Source: Roseovarius sp. 217 (GTDB lineage: Bacteria > Pseudomonadota > Alphaproteobacteria > Rhodobacterales > Rhodobacteraceae). Taken from it: a stretch of DNA of 64,000 nucleotides. Each line of letters begins with the position of its first letter. Within the stretch, counting starts at the first letter, position 1. The stretch is from the NCBI RefSeq assembly GCF_000152845.1, contig NZ_CH902584.1, forward strand, positions 964,327 to 1,028,326, in the 5' to 3' direction. A program made the translations under genes and the position numbers. The notes under the pieces are model-generated. The model was not told the origin of the DNA and searched no databases. It saw nothing but the letters and a program-made list of their open reading frames with translations. Positions 1-8,714 of this stretch are shown one piece after another.

Positions 1-212
1 CCTGGATTTCGATTCCGCTCGAGCTTCGGACACCGGAGGCGATCACGGTGCTGGCGGGCACGATCACCATGACGCCCGGCACGGTGTCGAGCGATCTGTC
101 GGCGGATGGCCGCAGCCTGCTTGTGCATTGTCTGGATGCGCCTGACCCGGATGCGGTGCGCGATGACATCAAGGCGCGCTATGAACGCAGGCTCATGGAG
201 ATTTTCGAATGA
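1..212 (+). CDS. mnhE: Na+/H+ antiporter subunit E (MnhE/MrpE), 3' part only
   Basis: Only the last 69 codons are inside the window, read from base 3 to the TGA at 210-212. The visible part contains the segment TVLAGTITMTPGTVSSDL, typical of the cytoplasmic C-terminal half of MrpE/MnhE, a small subunit of the multisubunit cation/proton antiporter in the inner membrane. The stop overlaps the mnhF start in an ATGA junction, so the genes are translationally coupled. The identification rests on this fragment plus the mnhF-mnhG order that follows. Confidence 0.85.
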   Translation, partial: WISIPLELRTPEAITVLAGTITMTPGTVSSDLSADGRSLLVHCLDAPDPDAVRDDIKARYERRLMEIFE

Positions 213-478
213 TCGAATACACGCTCTTTTTCGCCTTTGGCTGTTTCGGGCTGGGATTGCTGCTCAACATATTCCGGGTGATCAGCTCGCCCACCGTGGG
301 TGACCGGATTCTGGCGCTGGATACGATGGTGGTGAACATGATCGCATTGCTGGCGCTGTTCGGCATTCTCAAGGGCACGACGATGTATTTCGAGGCCTCG
401 ATGATCATTGCCATGACCGGCTTTATCTCGACTGTTTCATACACGCGCTTTTTGCTGCGCGGCGATATCATCGAATAG
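209..478 (+). CDS. mnhF: Na+/H+ antiporter subunit F (MnhF/MrpF)
   Basis: 89 residues with three hydrophobic segments (about residues 4-22, 36-54 and 60-80) and the typical loop SPTVGDRILALDTM between the first two. Length and topology match MrpF, a small integral-membrane subunit of the Mrp-type Na+(K+)/H+ antiporter that exports monovalent cations against proton influx. The start ATG at 209 overlaps the mnhE stop. mnhG follows after 10 nt, so the three genes form the tail of one operon whose larger subunits lie upstream of the window. Confidence 0.9.
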   Translation: MIEYTLFFAFGCFGLGLLLNIFRVISSPTVGDRILALDTMVVNMIALLALFGILKGTTMYFEASMIIAMTGFISTVSYTRFLLRGDIIE

Positions 479-488
479 GGGGCGGATC

Positions 489-896
489 ATGGTAGTGGAT
501 ATTCTCATTTCGGCCTGCCTCGTGATCAGCGGCGTGTTTGGCCTGGTCGGGTCATTTGGGTTGATCAAGCTGCCCGATCCGATGATGCGGCTGCATGCGC
601 CGACCAAGGCGACGACCCTGGGTGTGGGCGGGGCGTTGGTTGCCTCGATGTTGTTTTTCTATTTCAAGGTCGGGCAGCTTTCGTTTCACGAATTCATGAT
701 CGTGTTGTTCCTGCTTCTGACCGCGCCGATCACCGGGCATTTCATTGCCAAGACGCATCTGCATCTGTTGCATAAACCCGGCGATTTGCCGCCAACTGGC
801 ACAGATCGACCTTGGGCCAGTTATGAAAGCGATGCCGAACGGGCGCGGATCGAGGCCGCGGCAGCGGCAGCGGAGGCAGAAGAGGTGACGCGCTAG
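489..896 (+). CDS. mnhG: Na+/H+ antiporter subunit G (MnhG/MrpG)
   Basis: 135 residues. The first 95 or so form three membrane segments with the family motif GSFGLIKLPDPMMRLHAPTK near residues 22-41. The remaining 40 residues are a hydrophilic Ala/Glu-rich tail after HLHLLHKPG. It is the last subunit of the Mrp antiporter and ends the operon. Downstream lies a structured repeat rather than another plus-strand gene. The acidic tail is longer than in the shortest MrpG proteins, but the family assignment is clear. Confidence 0.9.
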   Translation: MVVDILISACLVISGVFGLVGSFGLIKLPDPMMRLHAPTKATTLGVGGALVASMLFFYFKVGQLSFHEFMIVLFLLLTAPITGHFIAKTHLHLLHKPGDLPPTGTDRPWASYESDAERARIEAAAAAAEAEEVTR

Positions 897-911
897 GGTA
901 GAGGCCGTGCT

Positions 912-1137
912 CGTGAGGGCGACATTGGCCCCAAGCGGTGAGTCGCGCGATCACTGGGCCGGGGACTAGCGATTCGACCATGGGAACTGCCACTTTATGC
1001 CAGAAAATCCCGTATAACCTCAAAGAGTTGCGTGACCCCTCCAAATCGCTAGGCCGCCGGACGGCCCAGCGATCGCGCGGCGCCCTTCGGGCTTGATTCC
1101 GCGCGGCTTATCGCTTGGGGCCAATGTCGCCTTCACG
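912..1137. repeat. Structured intergenic repeat, copy A (nested inverted repeats)
   Basis: Outer arms 912-937 and 1112-1137 are reverse complements over 26 bp with one mismatch, including a perfect 20 bp core (918-937 with 1112-1131). Inner arms 943-961 and 1062-1080 pair over almost all of 19 bp. Between the arms, ACTAGCGAT and ATCGCTAG can also pair, and a CCC-TTCG-GGC hairpin sits at 1082-1092. The centre and inner arms recur at 28127-28345. The element fills the gap between mnhG and ugpC, whose 3' ends face each other, so transcripts from either side would fold into a long hairpin and could terminate there. No coding signal is convincing. Confidence 0.75.
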
Positions 1138-1143
1138 CCAAAC

Positions 1144-2193
1144 TCACCCCAGCCGCGCGCCTGTCGCCGTGTCAAACAGATGCATATTGGCAGGCGAAAT
1201 CGAGAGTCGCAGGGTCTCGCCACCATGCGAGAGCGCATGCACCCCCGGCAAGCTGGCGGTAAAGCCTTGGCCCGTGGCCAGTTTGCCGTGCAGCAGCGTG
1301 TTGGCACCCAAGGGTTCGGCGAGCAAGACCTGCATCACAATTGCGCCCTCTGGGTCGGGCGTCAGATGCTCGGGTCTGAGCCCGAGCATGACGGGACCGA
1401 TATGGCCTGTGGGATTGGGTAGGCGCATGTCGCCGAGCCAGAGCGCGCCGTCGCGCCCCTCGACCTCGAGCACATTCATCGACGGGCTGCCGATGAACTG
1501 CGCGGCAAAGAGCGTCGCGGGGCGTTCATAAACGTCCAAAGGCGTGCCGATCTGTTCGGCGCGGCCCGCATTCATCACGATCATACGGTCGGCCATGGTC
1601 ATCGCCTCGACCTGATCATGGGTGACATAGAGCGATGTAATGCCCAATTTCGCCTGTAATTCGCGGATTTCCAGCCGCATCTGCACGCGCAGCTTGGCAT
1701 CAAGATTTGAGAGCGGTTCGTCGAACAGGAACACCGAGGGCGCACGCACGATGGCGCGCCCCATGGCGACACGCTGGCGCTGACCGCCCGAAAGCTGCCG
1801 GGGTTTGCGATCAAGGAGTTCGGTCAGTTGCAGGAGTTTGGCCGCGTCAGCCACCTTGGTCGCAATCTCGGCTTTGGGCAGGCCCGCAATCTTGAGGCCA
1901 TAGCCCATGTTCTGCGCCACGCTCATATGCGGATAGAGCGCGTAATTCTGGAACACCATGGCGATGTCGCGGTCCATCGGTTCGAGATCATTGGCGCGGC
2001 GGTCGCCGATGCGCAATTCCCCCTCGGTGATCGTCTCGAGCCCCGCGACCATGCGCAGGAGGGTGGATTTGCCACAGCCAGAGGGTCCGACGATGACGAT
2101 GAATTCTCCATCGGCCACGTCGAGGCTGACACCCTGAATGACCTCGGTCGGACCAAAGCGTTTCTTGATATTGTCGAGGGATACGGTTGCCAT
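1144..2193 (-). CDS. ugpC: ABC transporter ATPase, glycerol-3-phosphate type (UgpC)
   Basis: 349 residues from the ATG at 2193; an upstream in-frame extension overlaps ugpE and is not believed. Walker [10 protein letters not shown] is at residues 36-44, signature LSGGQ at 134-138, Walker B and catalytic Glu in VFLFDEP near 153-160, and a C-terminal MOI/TOBE-like regulatory region from about 240. This is the MalK/UgpC class of cytoplasmic ATPase that energises carbohydrate importers. It is the last gene of ugpB-A-E-C, 5 nt after ugpE. The substrate call comes from the ugpB-like binding protein, not from the ATPase. Confidence 0.88.
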   Translation of the reverse strand: MATVSLDNIKKRFGPTEVIQGVSLDVADGEFIVIVGPSGCGKSTLLRMVAGLETITEGELRIGDRRANDLEPMDRDIAMVFQNYALYPHMSVAQNMGYGLKIAGLPKAEIATKVADAAKLLQLTELLDRKPRQLSGGQRQRVAMGRAIVRAPSVFLFDEPLSNLDAKLRVQMRLEIRELQAKLGITSLYVTHDQVEAMTMADRMIVMNAGRAEQIGTPLDVYERPATLFAAQFIGSPSMNVLEVEGRDGALWLGDMRLPNPTGHIGPVMLGLRPEHLTPDPEGAIVMQVLLAEPLGANTLLHGKLATGQGFTASLPGVHALSHGGETLRLSISPANMHLFDTATGARLG

Positions 2194-2198
2194 ATCGT

Positions 2199-3056
2199 CT
2201 ATTTCTCGCTGTCCACAAGGCCGCGGATAAAGAGTTTCTGCATCGAGATGACCACCACCACCGGCGGGATCATTGCAAGGATCGAGGTGGCCATGATCAC
2301 CGGCCAATCGGCCACGTCATCGCCCGACGGGAACATCTGGCGGATGCCCATGACGATGGTGTTCATCGAGGGGTCCGTGGTGATCAGAAGCGGCCAGAGA
2401 TATTGATTCCAGCCATAGATGAAGAGGATCACGAAGAGCGCCGCAATGTTTGTCCGGCTCATCGGCAGGAGGATATCCCAGAAGAACTGCATCGGGCTGG
2501 CACCGTCGACGTGGGCCGCTTCGGCCAATTCATCGGGGATGGTGAGAAAGAACTGGCGAAAGAGAAAGGTCGCGGTGGCAGAGGCGATGAGCGGAAAGAT
2601 CAGACCCTGATAGCTGTTGAGCATGCCAAAGCCAGCGATCACCTCATAGGTGGGCACGATGCGCACCTCGACGGGCAGCATCAAGGTGAGAAAGATCAGC
2701 CAGAAGAACATGTTGCGCCCCGGAAAGCGGAAATAGACGATGGCAAAGGCCGAGGTGAGCGAGATGATGATCTTGCCCACGGCAATGCCCACCGCCATGA
2801 TCAGCGAGTTGCCCAGCATGGTCAGCACCGGCACGTTGACGCCCGCAAAGAGGGCTGCGGTGTAGTTCTCGATCAGTTGGTCACCGGGCCAGAGCGGCAT
2901 CGGCGGGCGCACGATTTCGGGCTGCGTGACGGTCGAGGCCACGAACGCCAGCCAGATCGGGAAGAAGATCACCAATACGCCCGCAATCATCACCAGATGC
3001 GTGAGCCAGAGGCCAAAACCGCGCCGCTCGACCATGCCTGTGATCTCGCGGGCCAT
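2199..3056 (-). CDS. ugpE: ABC transporter permease (UgpE)
   Basis: 285 residues with six predicted membrane helices and the EAA loop typical of binding-protein-dependent permeases ([20 protein letters not shown], near residues 177-196). It is the MalG/UgpE-type inner-membrane half-channel that docks with UgpC through this loop. Its first base overlaps the last base of ugpA, and ugpC follows after 5 nt, so the four genes are one transcription unit. Confidence 0.88.
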   Translation of the reverse strand: MAREITGMVERRGFGLWLTHLVMIAGVLVIFFPIWLAFVASTVTQPEIVRPPMPLWPGDQLIENYTAALFAGVNVPVLTMLGNSLIMAVGIAVGKIIISLTSAFAIVYFRFPGRNMFFWLIFLTLMLPVEVRIVPTYEVIAGFGMLNSYQGLIFPLIASATATFLFRQFFLTIPDELAEAAHVDGASPMQFFWDILLPMSRTNIAALFVILFIYGWNQYLWPLLITTDPSMNTIVMGIRQMFPSGDDVADWPVIMATSILAMIPPVVVVISMQKLFIRGLVDSEK

Positions 3057-3937
3057 CAGTAATGCACCCGTTTTTCGATATATTTGAACTGCAGCACGGT
3101 GAGCAGGCCGACGACCAATAGGAGGATCACGGATTGCGCCGCGCTGGAGCCGAGATCCTGACTGACGAACCCGTCGGAAAACACCTTGTAGACGAGGATG
3201 GTGGTGGATTGCTGCGGTCCGCCGGCGGTGATGGTGTGGATCACGCCGAAGGTCTCGAAGAAGGCGTAGACGATGTTGACCACCAGCAGAAAGAAGGTGG
3301 TGGGCGACAAGAGCGGCAGCACGATGGTAAAGAACCGCCGCCAGAAGCGCGCGCCGTCGATGGCGGCGGCCTCGATGATCGAGCGGGGCACGGCCTGAAG
3401 GGCGGCAAAGAAGAACAGAAAATTATAGCTGATCCGCCCCCATGCAGAGGCGGCGACGACCAATCCCATCGCTTCGGTCCCGTTCAGCACATGGTTCCAG
3501 TCATAGCCCAACTGCCCCAGATACCACGACACCACGCCGACGCGGGTGTTGAACATGAACATCCAGAGCACCCCGGCGATGGCCGGGGCCACCGCATAGG
3601 GCCAGATCAGCAGCGTGCGGTAGGTGCCAGCCGATTTCACCAGCCGGTCGGCCATGACCGCGAGAAACAGCGCCGGGATCATCGACGCCAGAGTGACCAG
3701 CGTGGAAAACACCGCCGTGGTCAGGAAAGACGCGCGGTAATAGGGGTCCCCGAGCAGGTATTCGAAATTTCCAAGCCCCACGAATTGCGACGAGAGGCCG
3801 AAGGGATCGGGAATGAAGAGCGACTGCCAGACCGCCTGCCCTGCCGGATAGAAGAAGAACACCGCAGAGATAAACACCTGCGGGGCAATGAGGCAGAGCG
3901 GCAAGAGCCAGCCTTTGAACGTGACACGTTTTTCCAT
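3056..3937 (-). CDS. ugpA: ABC transporter permease (UgpA)
   Basis: 293 residues, six membrane helices, with the EAA loop IIEAAAIDGARFWRRFFTI in the C-terminal third. The N-terminal region with FVGLGNFEYLLGDPYYR resembles UgpA, the MalF-like permease of the sn-glycerol-3-phosphate importer. It lies 37 nt after ugpB and is followed directly by ugpE. It pairs with UgpE to form the transmembrane pore. Confidence 0.88.
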   Translation of the reverse strand: MEKRVTFKGWLLPLCLIAPQVFISAVFFFYPAGQAVWQSLFIPDPFGLSSQFVGLGNFEYLLGDPYYRASFLTTAVFSTLVTLASMIPALFLAVMADRLVKSAGTYRTLLIWPYAVAPAIAGVLWMFMFNTRVGVVSWYLGQLGYDWNHVLNGTEAMGLVVAASAWGRISYNFLFFFAALQAVPRSIIEAAAIDGARFWRRFFTIVLPLLSPTTFFLLVVNIVYAFFETFGVIHTITAGGPQQSTTILVYKVFSDGFVSQDLGSSAAQSVILLLVVGLLTVLQFKYIEKRVHY

Positions 3938-3974
3938 GCGCGGTCAGGGGCCGGTTGCCCGGCCCCAACGTGAC

Positions 3975-5288
3975 TCAGCGGTTGGCTTGTTCGAACCGGC
4001 GCAGCAGTTGGTTGCCGCGTTCCACGGCCGTATCCAGCGCCGCCTGCGCGTCCTTGTCACCGGACCAGACCGCCTCTAGCTCTTCGTCGATGATGGCGCG
4101 GATCTGGTCGAAAGAGCCAAGGCGCAGACCCTTGGAATTCTCGGTCGGTTCCTTGCTGGTCATCTGGGTTACGGCAATGTCCGTGCCGGGGTTGGCCTCA
4201 TAGAACCCTGCGGCGCGCGTCACCTCGGCTGCGGCGGAGGTGATGGGCAGGTAGCCGGTGTTCTGGTGCCATTGCGCCTGCACCTCGGGCGAGGAGAGAT
4301 AGTTGAGGAAGGCGGCGACAGCCGTGTATTCTTCGGGCTCGTGCCCCTGCATCACCCAGAGCGAGGCCCCGCCGATGATGGTGTTCTGCGGCGCGCCCTC
4401 GACACCGTCCCAATAGGGCAGCGGGCGGATCTGGAAATCGAACTGAGCCTCGGCTTTGACGCCGGCGTAGCCTGCCGAGCTCTCGGTAAAGAGCGCGCAA
4501 TCGCCGCCACGGAAATTGGCACCCGCCTCATTGCGGCGACCGGCGTAGATGAATTTGCCGTCCTTGGCCCATTCCCCCAGCTTGGCGATATGCTGCACCT
4601 GAAGCGGGCCGTTGAACACCAGTTCGGTATCCAAGCCGTCAAAGCCATTGGCCTGCGTGGCGAAGGGGACATTGTGATAGGCCGAGAAACTCTCGAGATG
4701 CACCCAACTCTGCCAGGAGGTGGTATAGGGGCAGGCATGGCCCGCCTCTTTGAGTTGGCCCAGAACCGTATCGACGTTCTGCCAAGTGCTGAGATCGGTA
4801 TCAGGGTCGATGCCTGCGCCCGACAGCGCGTCGCGGTTCACATAGAGAACCTGTGTGGAAGAGTTGTAGGGCAGCGAGAGCATCTGACCTTCGGCGGTGG
4901 TGTAATAGCCGGTCACGGCGGACAGATACGCCTCCGGGTCGAAGGGCAAGCCCGACTCGGCCATCACCTCATACACCGGCTTGATTGCGCCCTTGGCGGC
5001 CATCATGCTGGCGGTGCCAACCTCGAACACCTGGAGGATATGCGGCTGCTCGCCCGCGCGAAAGGCGGCGATCCCGGCATTGAGCGCCTCGGAATAGTTG
5101 CCCTTGGGCGATGCGGTGACCTTGTAATCGCTCTGACCGGCGTTAAAGCCTGCGACTTGTTCATCGAGCAATTCGGCCAGCCGCCCGGTGAATGCGTGCC
5201 AGAACTGGATTTCGGTCTGAGCGGCGGCGGCGAGCGGCGCGAGGGCCGTGGTGGCGGCAAGAATGGCGCCAAAAGCGAATTTAGACAT
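3975..5288 (-). CDS. ugpB: sn-glycerol-3-phosphate ABC transporter substrate-binding protein (UgpB)
   Basis: 437 residues with a cleavable signal peptide (hydrophobic 6-18, Ala-rich cut site near AAAAQ). The mature protein starts with TEIQFWHAFTG and carries segments very like UgpB: FEVGTASMMAAKGAIKPVYE near 88-107, LSLPYNSSTQVLYVN, and SFSAYHNVPFATQANGFDG. It is the periplasmic receptor that delivers glycerol-3-phosphate or glycerophosphodiesters to UgpAE. It is the first gene of ugpBAEC. No clear Pho box was seen upstream, so phosphate control is unproven here, and no ugpQ is present. Confidence 0.88.
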   Translation of the reverse strand: MSKFAFGAILAATTALAPLAAAAQTEIQFWHAFTGRLAELLDEQVAGFNAGQSDYKVTASPKGNYSEALNAGIAAFRAGEQPHILQVFEVGTASMMAAKGAIKPVYEVMAESGLPFDPEAYLSAVTGYYTTAEGQMLSLPYNSSTQVLYVNRDALSGAGIDPDTDLSTWQNVDTVLGQLKEAGHACPYTTSWQSWVHLESFSAYHNVPFATQANGFDGLDTELVFNGPLQVQHIAKLGEWAKDGKFIYAGRRNEAGANFRGGDCALFTESSAGYAGVKAEAQFDFQIRPLPYWDGVEGAPQNTIIGGASLWVMQGHEPEEYTAVAAFLNYLSSPEVQAQWHQNTGYLPITSAAAEVTRAAGFYEANPGTDIAVTQMTSKEPTENSKGLRLGSFDQIRAIIDEELEAVWSGDKDAQAALDTAVERGNQLLRRFEQANR

Positions 5289-5357
5289 CTGATCCTCCCT
5301 GTGGAACGCGTGCCCGGATCAACCCGTCCCGCCGCGTCTTGCGCGGTCAAGCTACAC

Positions 5358-5394
5358 GTAAAAAGAGAACAGGCAACCGTGGTAACGGCTGCCT
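5358..5394 (-). terminator. Probable Rho-independent terminator of the bhcABCD operon
   Basis: On the minus strand an inverted repeat (5394-5383 with 5378-5367, 12 bp with one mismatch, 4 nt loop) is followed after TCTC by five T. It lies about 95 bp past the bhcD stop and about 70 bp before the ugpB start, so it would separate the two operons. The short gap between stem and T-run lowers confidence. Confidence 0.45.
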
Positions 5395-5489
5395 GTGCAA
5401 ATTTCACCAAACTGTTATGAAGCAATTTCAGAAAAAGCTCATGGACTTTTTCGGTTCGAAATTGCGTCGAAACAAACAGTTAACGCGGA

Positions 5490-6494
5490 TCAGCCTAGGG
5501 TGATGGGTGTCACCAGCCCTTGTTCGCGCGCCAGTTTGGCCGCGACAGAGGCCACGGCGAGATCCTGAAGCCCCACGCCGGTGCCGTCAAAGAGGGTGAT
5601 TTCCTCGGCATTGCTGCGCCCGGTATGGGTGCCGTTGATCACGGCCCCGATGGGGGTAATGTCAGCCTCGGCAATCAGACCCTTGCCGACCGCATGCTGT
5701 GCCTCGCCAATGCTGATCGACTGCGCGATTTCATCAGCAAAGACGGCGGCACGCTGGAAGAGCGCCGGATCGACCTCTTGCTTGCCCTTGGTATCGGTGC
5801 CCATGCAGGCGATATGGGTGCCGGGTTTGACCCAATCGGCCATCATCAGCGGCTCAAACGCGGAGGTGATCGTGATGATCACATCGGCCTGCGCGCCCAG
5901 CTCTTCTTGGGTGACGGCCTCAAACTCCAGCCCCAGCTCCTCGGCCACAGCGCCAAGGCGCGGCAGCATGTCGGGATGCGGGTTCCAAGCCACGACCTTT
6001 TCAAAGGCACGCTGCTCGACGGCGGCGCGCAATTGGAAGGTGGATTGGTGGCCTGCGCCGACCATGCCCAGAACCTTGGAGTCGTTACGCGCCAGATGCG
6101 CGATGGAAACCGAAGACGAGGCCGCCGTGCGCAGCGCGGTCAGATAGTTGCCGCCCACCAGCGCAGAGAGCCGCCCGGTATCGGGATCGAACAGGAACAC
6201 GGTGGACTGATGGTTGGTCAGCCCCTTGTCCATATTGCCCGGCCAATAGCCCCCGGCCTTGAGGCCCAGCGACAGGCCAGAGCGGTCAAACCCGCCCTTG
6301 AAGCCATAGAGCGCGTCGGCATGGCCAATCGCCTCGCGGACGACCGGAAAGTTATAGGCATCGCCGCGCGCCATGGCGGCAAACACCGCCTCGACCGCGC
6401 CAAAGGCATCCGCGCGGCTGATGATTTTCTGGCAGATTTCCTCGCCGACGATCACGAAACCGTCGGCGGACACTTCGTTCTGGGTATTCATCAT
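5490..6494 (-). CDS. bhcD: Iminosuccinate reductase of the beta-hydroxyaspartate cycle (BhcD)
   Basis: 334 residues from the ATG at 6494, just after the bhcC stop; a longer frame overlapping bhcC is less likely. It belongs to the ornithine cyclodeaminase/mu-crystallin family, with a Rossmann region VLGMVGAGHQSTFQLRA in the middle and the substrate-side GGNYLTALRTAASSSVS before it. In the beta-hydroxyaspartate cycle this fold reduces iminosuccinate to L-aspartate with NAD(P)H. The complete bhcA-B-C-D order makes this role far more likely than ornithine or alanine metabolism. It is the last gene of the operon. Confidence 0.9.
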   Translation of the reverse strand: MMNTQNEVSADGFVIVGEEICQKIISRADAFGAVEAVFAAMARGDAYNFPVVREAIGHADALYGFKGGFDRSGLSLGLKAGGYWPGNMDKGLTNHQSTVFLFDPDTGRLSALVGGNYLTALRTAASSSVSIAHLARNDSKVLGMVGAGHQSTFQLRAAVEQRAFEKVVAWNPHPDMLPRLGAVAEELGLEFEAVTQEELGAQADVIITITSAFEPLMMADWVKPGTHIACMGTDTKGKQEVDPALFQRAAVFADEIAQSISIGEAQHAVGKGLIAEADITPIGAVINGTHTGRSNAEEITLFDGTGVGLQDLAVASVAAKLAREQGLVTPITLG

Positions 6495-6502
6495 GCCAGC
6501 CC

Positions 6503-7666
6503 TTAGTAGGCCCGACCGCGTGCCGAGACCGGCCACACGGTTTCGACCTTGCCGTTCCGCACGCCGACATACCAGTCATGCACGTTGCAGGTCGGATCGC
6601 AGTGACCGGGAACGAGGCGCAGCTTGTCGTTTACCTTGAGCACGCCATCGGGATCGGCAACGACGCCATGTTCGTCCGAACATTTGACGTATTGCACATC
6701 GGTGCGGCCAAAGATGACCGGCAGGCCCGAGTCGACCGACTGCGCCTTGAGGCCCGCGTCAACGATGGCCTTGTCGGCCTTGGCATGGCTCATGACGGAG
6801 GTCAGGATGAAGAGCGCGTTTTCCCATTCGCCCTGGTCGATACGCTTGCCATCCTTGTCGAGGATGCGGCCATAATCGGCGTCCATAAAGGCGTAAGAGC
6901 CACACTGAAGCTCGTTATAAACGCCCGAGTTGCCCTCGAAATAGTAGCTGCCGGTGCCGCCACCGCCGACGATGTCACACTCGAGCCCCTCGGCCTTGAG
7001 CGTGTCGACAGCATCCTTGACCTGTGCCACGGCGAGGTCGATCTTGGCCTTGCGGTCCTCGTATTTGTCCATGTGCTGCATCGCGCCCTGATAGGCCTGA
7101 ATGCCCGCGAACTTGAGGCCCGGTGCGGCGTCGATGGCCTTGGCGATTTCCACCACGGCGGGGGTAGTGGTCACACCGCAGCGGCCTGCGCCACAGTCGA
7201 TTTCCACCAGACATTCGATCTGGGTGCCATGCTTTTGCGCGGCCGCCGAGAGATCCGCCACATTGGTCAGATCATCGACGCAGCAGATGGTGCGCGCGCC
7301 CAGTTTCGGCATCCGCGCCAGACGGTCGATCTTGGCGGGATCACGGACCTGGTTCGACACGAGAACGTCCTTGATGCCACCACGGGCGAACACCTCGGCC
7401 TCGCTGACCTTTTGGCAGCAGACGCCGCAGGCACCACCAAGGCTTTCTTGCAGGAGCGCCACATCAACGGATTTGTGCATCTTGCCGTGGACACGGTGGC
7501 GCATGCCATGATCGCGGGCCCAATCGCCCATCTTCTTGATGTTGCGTTCCAGCGCATCGAGATCGAGCACAAGGCAGGGCGTCTGGATGTCGGATTCGTC
7601 CATGCCCGGCAGGGCGGGAATGTCATAGCCCACTTCGAATTCGTCGAGATTGATCGTGTCTTTCAT
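6503..7666 (-). CDS. bhcC: beta-Hydroxyaspartate aldolase (BhcC)
   Basis: 387 residues of the D-threonine aldolase-like, fold-type III PLP family. The PLP lysine is expected in VHGKMHKS near residues 59-66; GGGGTGSYYFEG binds the PLP phosphate, and the C-terminal VPGHCDPTCNVHDW contains the His/Cys metal ligands. In the cycle it condenses glycine and glyoxylate to (2R,3S)-beta-hydroxyaspartate. It lies between bhcB and bhcD with a 68 nt gap before it and a well-placed GGAGGA ribosome binding site. Confidence 0.92.
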   Translation of the reverse strand: MKDTINLDEFEVGYDIPALPGMDESDIQTPCLVLDLDALERNIKKMGDWARDHGMRHRVHGKMHKSVDVALLQESLGGACGVCCQKVSEAEVFARGGIKDVLVSNQVRDPAKIDRLARMPKLGARTICCVDDLTNVADLSAAAQKHGTQIECLVEIDCGAGRCGVTTTPAVVEIAKAIDAAPGLKFAGIQAYQGAMQHMDKYEDRKAKIDLAVAQVKDAVDTLKAEGLECDIVGGGGTGSYYFEGNSGVYNELQCGSYAFMDADYGRILDKDGKRIDQGEWENALFILTSVMSHAKADKAIVDAGLKAQSVDSGLPVIFGRTDVQYVKCSDEHGVVADPDGVLKVNDKLRLVPGHCDPTCNVHDWYVGVRNGKVETVWPVSARGRAY

Positions 7667-7734
7667 CGGATATCCTCCCAGATTACGGGTTGTTCAGTTG
7701 CGGCGCGCGAGGATCGCGCACCGAAGGAAATTGG

Positions 7735-8703
7735 TCATTTGATCCACGGCAGCGTGTCGAGATCGACATTGCCGCCGGTGATGATCACACCCACGCGCTT
7801 GCCCGCGAAAACCTCGCGGTTTTTGAGGATGGTGGCAAGAGGTACGGCGCAGCTTGCCTCGATCACGATCTTCATCCGCTTCCAGGTGAGTTTCATCGCG
7901 TCGATGATTTCCTCTTCGCTGGCGGTCAGAATGTCGGTGACATTGTGGCTGACGAAATGCCAGGTGTTTTCCTTGAGCGGCACCTTGAGGCCATCGGCCA
8001 CGGTCTCAGGCGCGTCATCCGCGATGATGTGCCCCGCCTTGAAGCTGCGATAGGCGTCGTCCGCCTGTTCCGGCTCTGCGGCATAGATTTTGACATGCGG
8101 TGCCAGATTCGAGAGCGTGAGGCAGGTGCCCGACACCATGCCGCCACCGCCAATTGGGGCGATCACGGCATCCAGCCCATCCACCTGTTCCAGCAGTTCG
8201 GCAGAGCAGGTGGCCTGACCGGCAATGACGCGCAGGTCGTTGTAGGGGTGGACGAATTCCGCGCCGGTTTCGGCCTGAACCTTGGCAAATACTTCTTCGC
8301 GGCTGGTGGTTGATGGCTCGCATTCCGTAATGATGCCACCATAGCCCCGCACAGCATCCTTTTTCGCCTGCGGGGCGGTGCGGGGCATGACCACGTAGCA
8401 GGGGATGCCTCGCCGCCCAGCGGCATAGCTGAGCGACAGCGCATGATTGCCAGAGCTGTGGGTTGCCACACCCTTTTCCGCCATCGCGTCGGTCAGACCA
8501 AAGACCGCGTTGGAGGCACCGCGCACCTTGAAGGCACCGGCCTTTTGGAAGTTCTCGCATTTGAAGAACAGTTCCGCCCCGGTCAGGTCGTTGAGAAAGG
8601 ACGAGGTCAGCACAGGCGTGCGGTGGATGTAGGGTTTGATACGCTCATGCGCGGCGCGCATGTCGTCAATGGTCAGATCGCTTGCGATGCGTTGATCCAG
8701 CAT
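7735..8703 (-). CDS. bhcB: beta-Hydroxyaspartate dehydratase (BhcB)
   Basis: 322 residues from the ATG at 8703, which has AAGGAAGAG upstream; the in-frame GTG at 8718 lies inside that site. It is a fold-type II PLP enzyme of the serine/threonine dehydratase family: PLP lysine in KAGAFKVRG near residues 57-65, SSGNHALS for the substrate carboxylate, GGGGMVSG for the phosphate. Here it removes water from beta-hydroxyaspartate to give iminosuccinate for BhcD. By sequence alone it could be called threonine or threo-3-hydroxyaspartate dehydratase; the operon decides. Confidence 0.9.
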   Translation of the reverse strand: MLDQRIASDLTIDDMRAAHERIKPYIHRTPVLTSSFLNDLTGAELFFKCENFQKAGAFKVRGASNAVFGLTDAMAEKGVATHSSGNHALSLSYAAGRRGIPCYVVMPRTAPQAKKDAVRGYGGIITECEPSTTSREEVFAKVQAETGAEFVHPYNDLRVIAGQATCSAELLEQVDGLDAVIAPIGGGGMVSGTCLTLSNLAPHVKIYAAEPEQADDAYRSFKAGHIIADDAPETVADGLKVPLKENTWHFVSHNVTDILTASEEEIIDAMKLTWKRMKIVIEASCAVPLATILKNREVFAGKRVGVIITGGNVDLDTLPWIK

Positions 8704-8714
8704 GTCTCTTCCTT

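Noticed and set aside
742..1044. Short minus-strand frame over repeat copy A, with similar frame over copy B
   Set aside because: The similar translations (for example VESLVPGP and VASLVPGP) come from the repeat itself. Neither frame has a start or any family features.
5289..5489. Pho box before ugpB
   Set aside because: No pair of CTGTCAT-like repeats with 4-5 bp spacing was found; the only symmetric feature fits a terminator.
6578..8053. Plus-strand frame across bhcC and bhcB
   Set aside because: Antisense to two clear PLP enzymes; composition typical of a GC-rich shadow.
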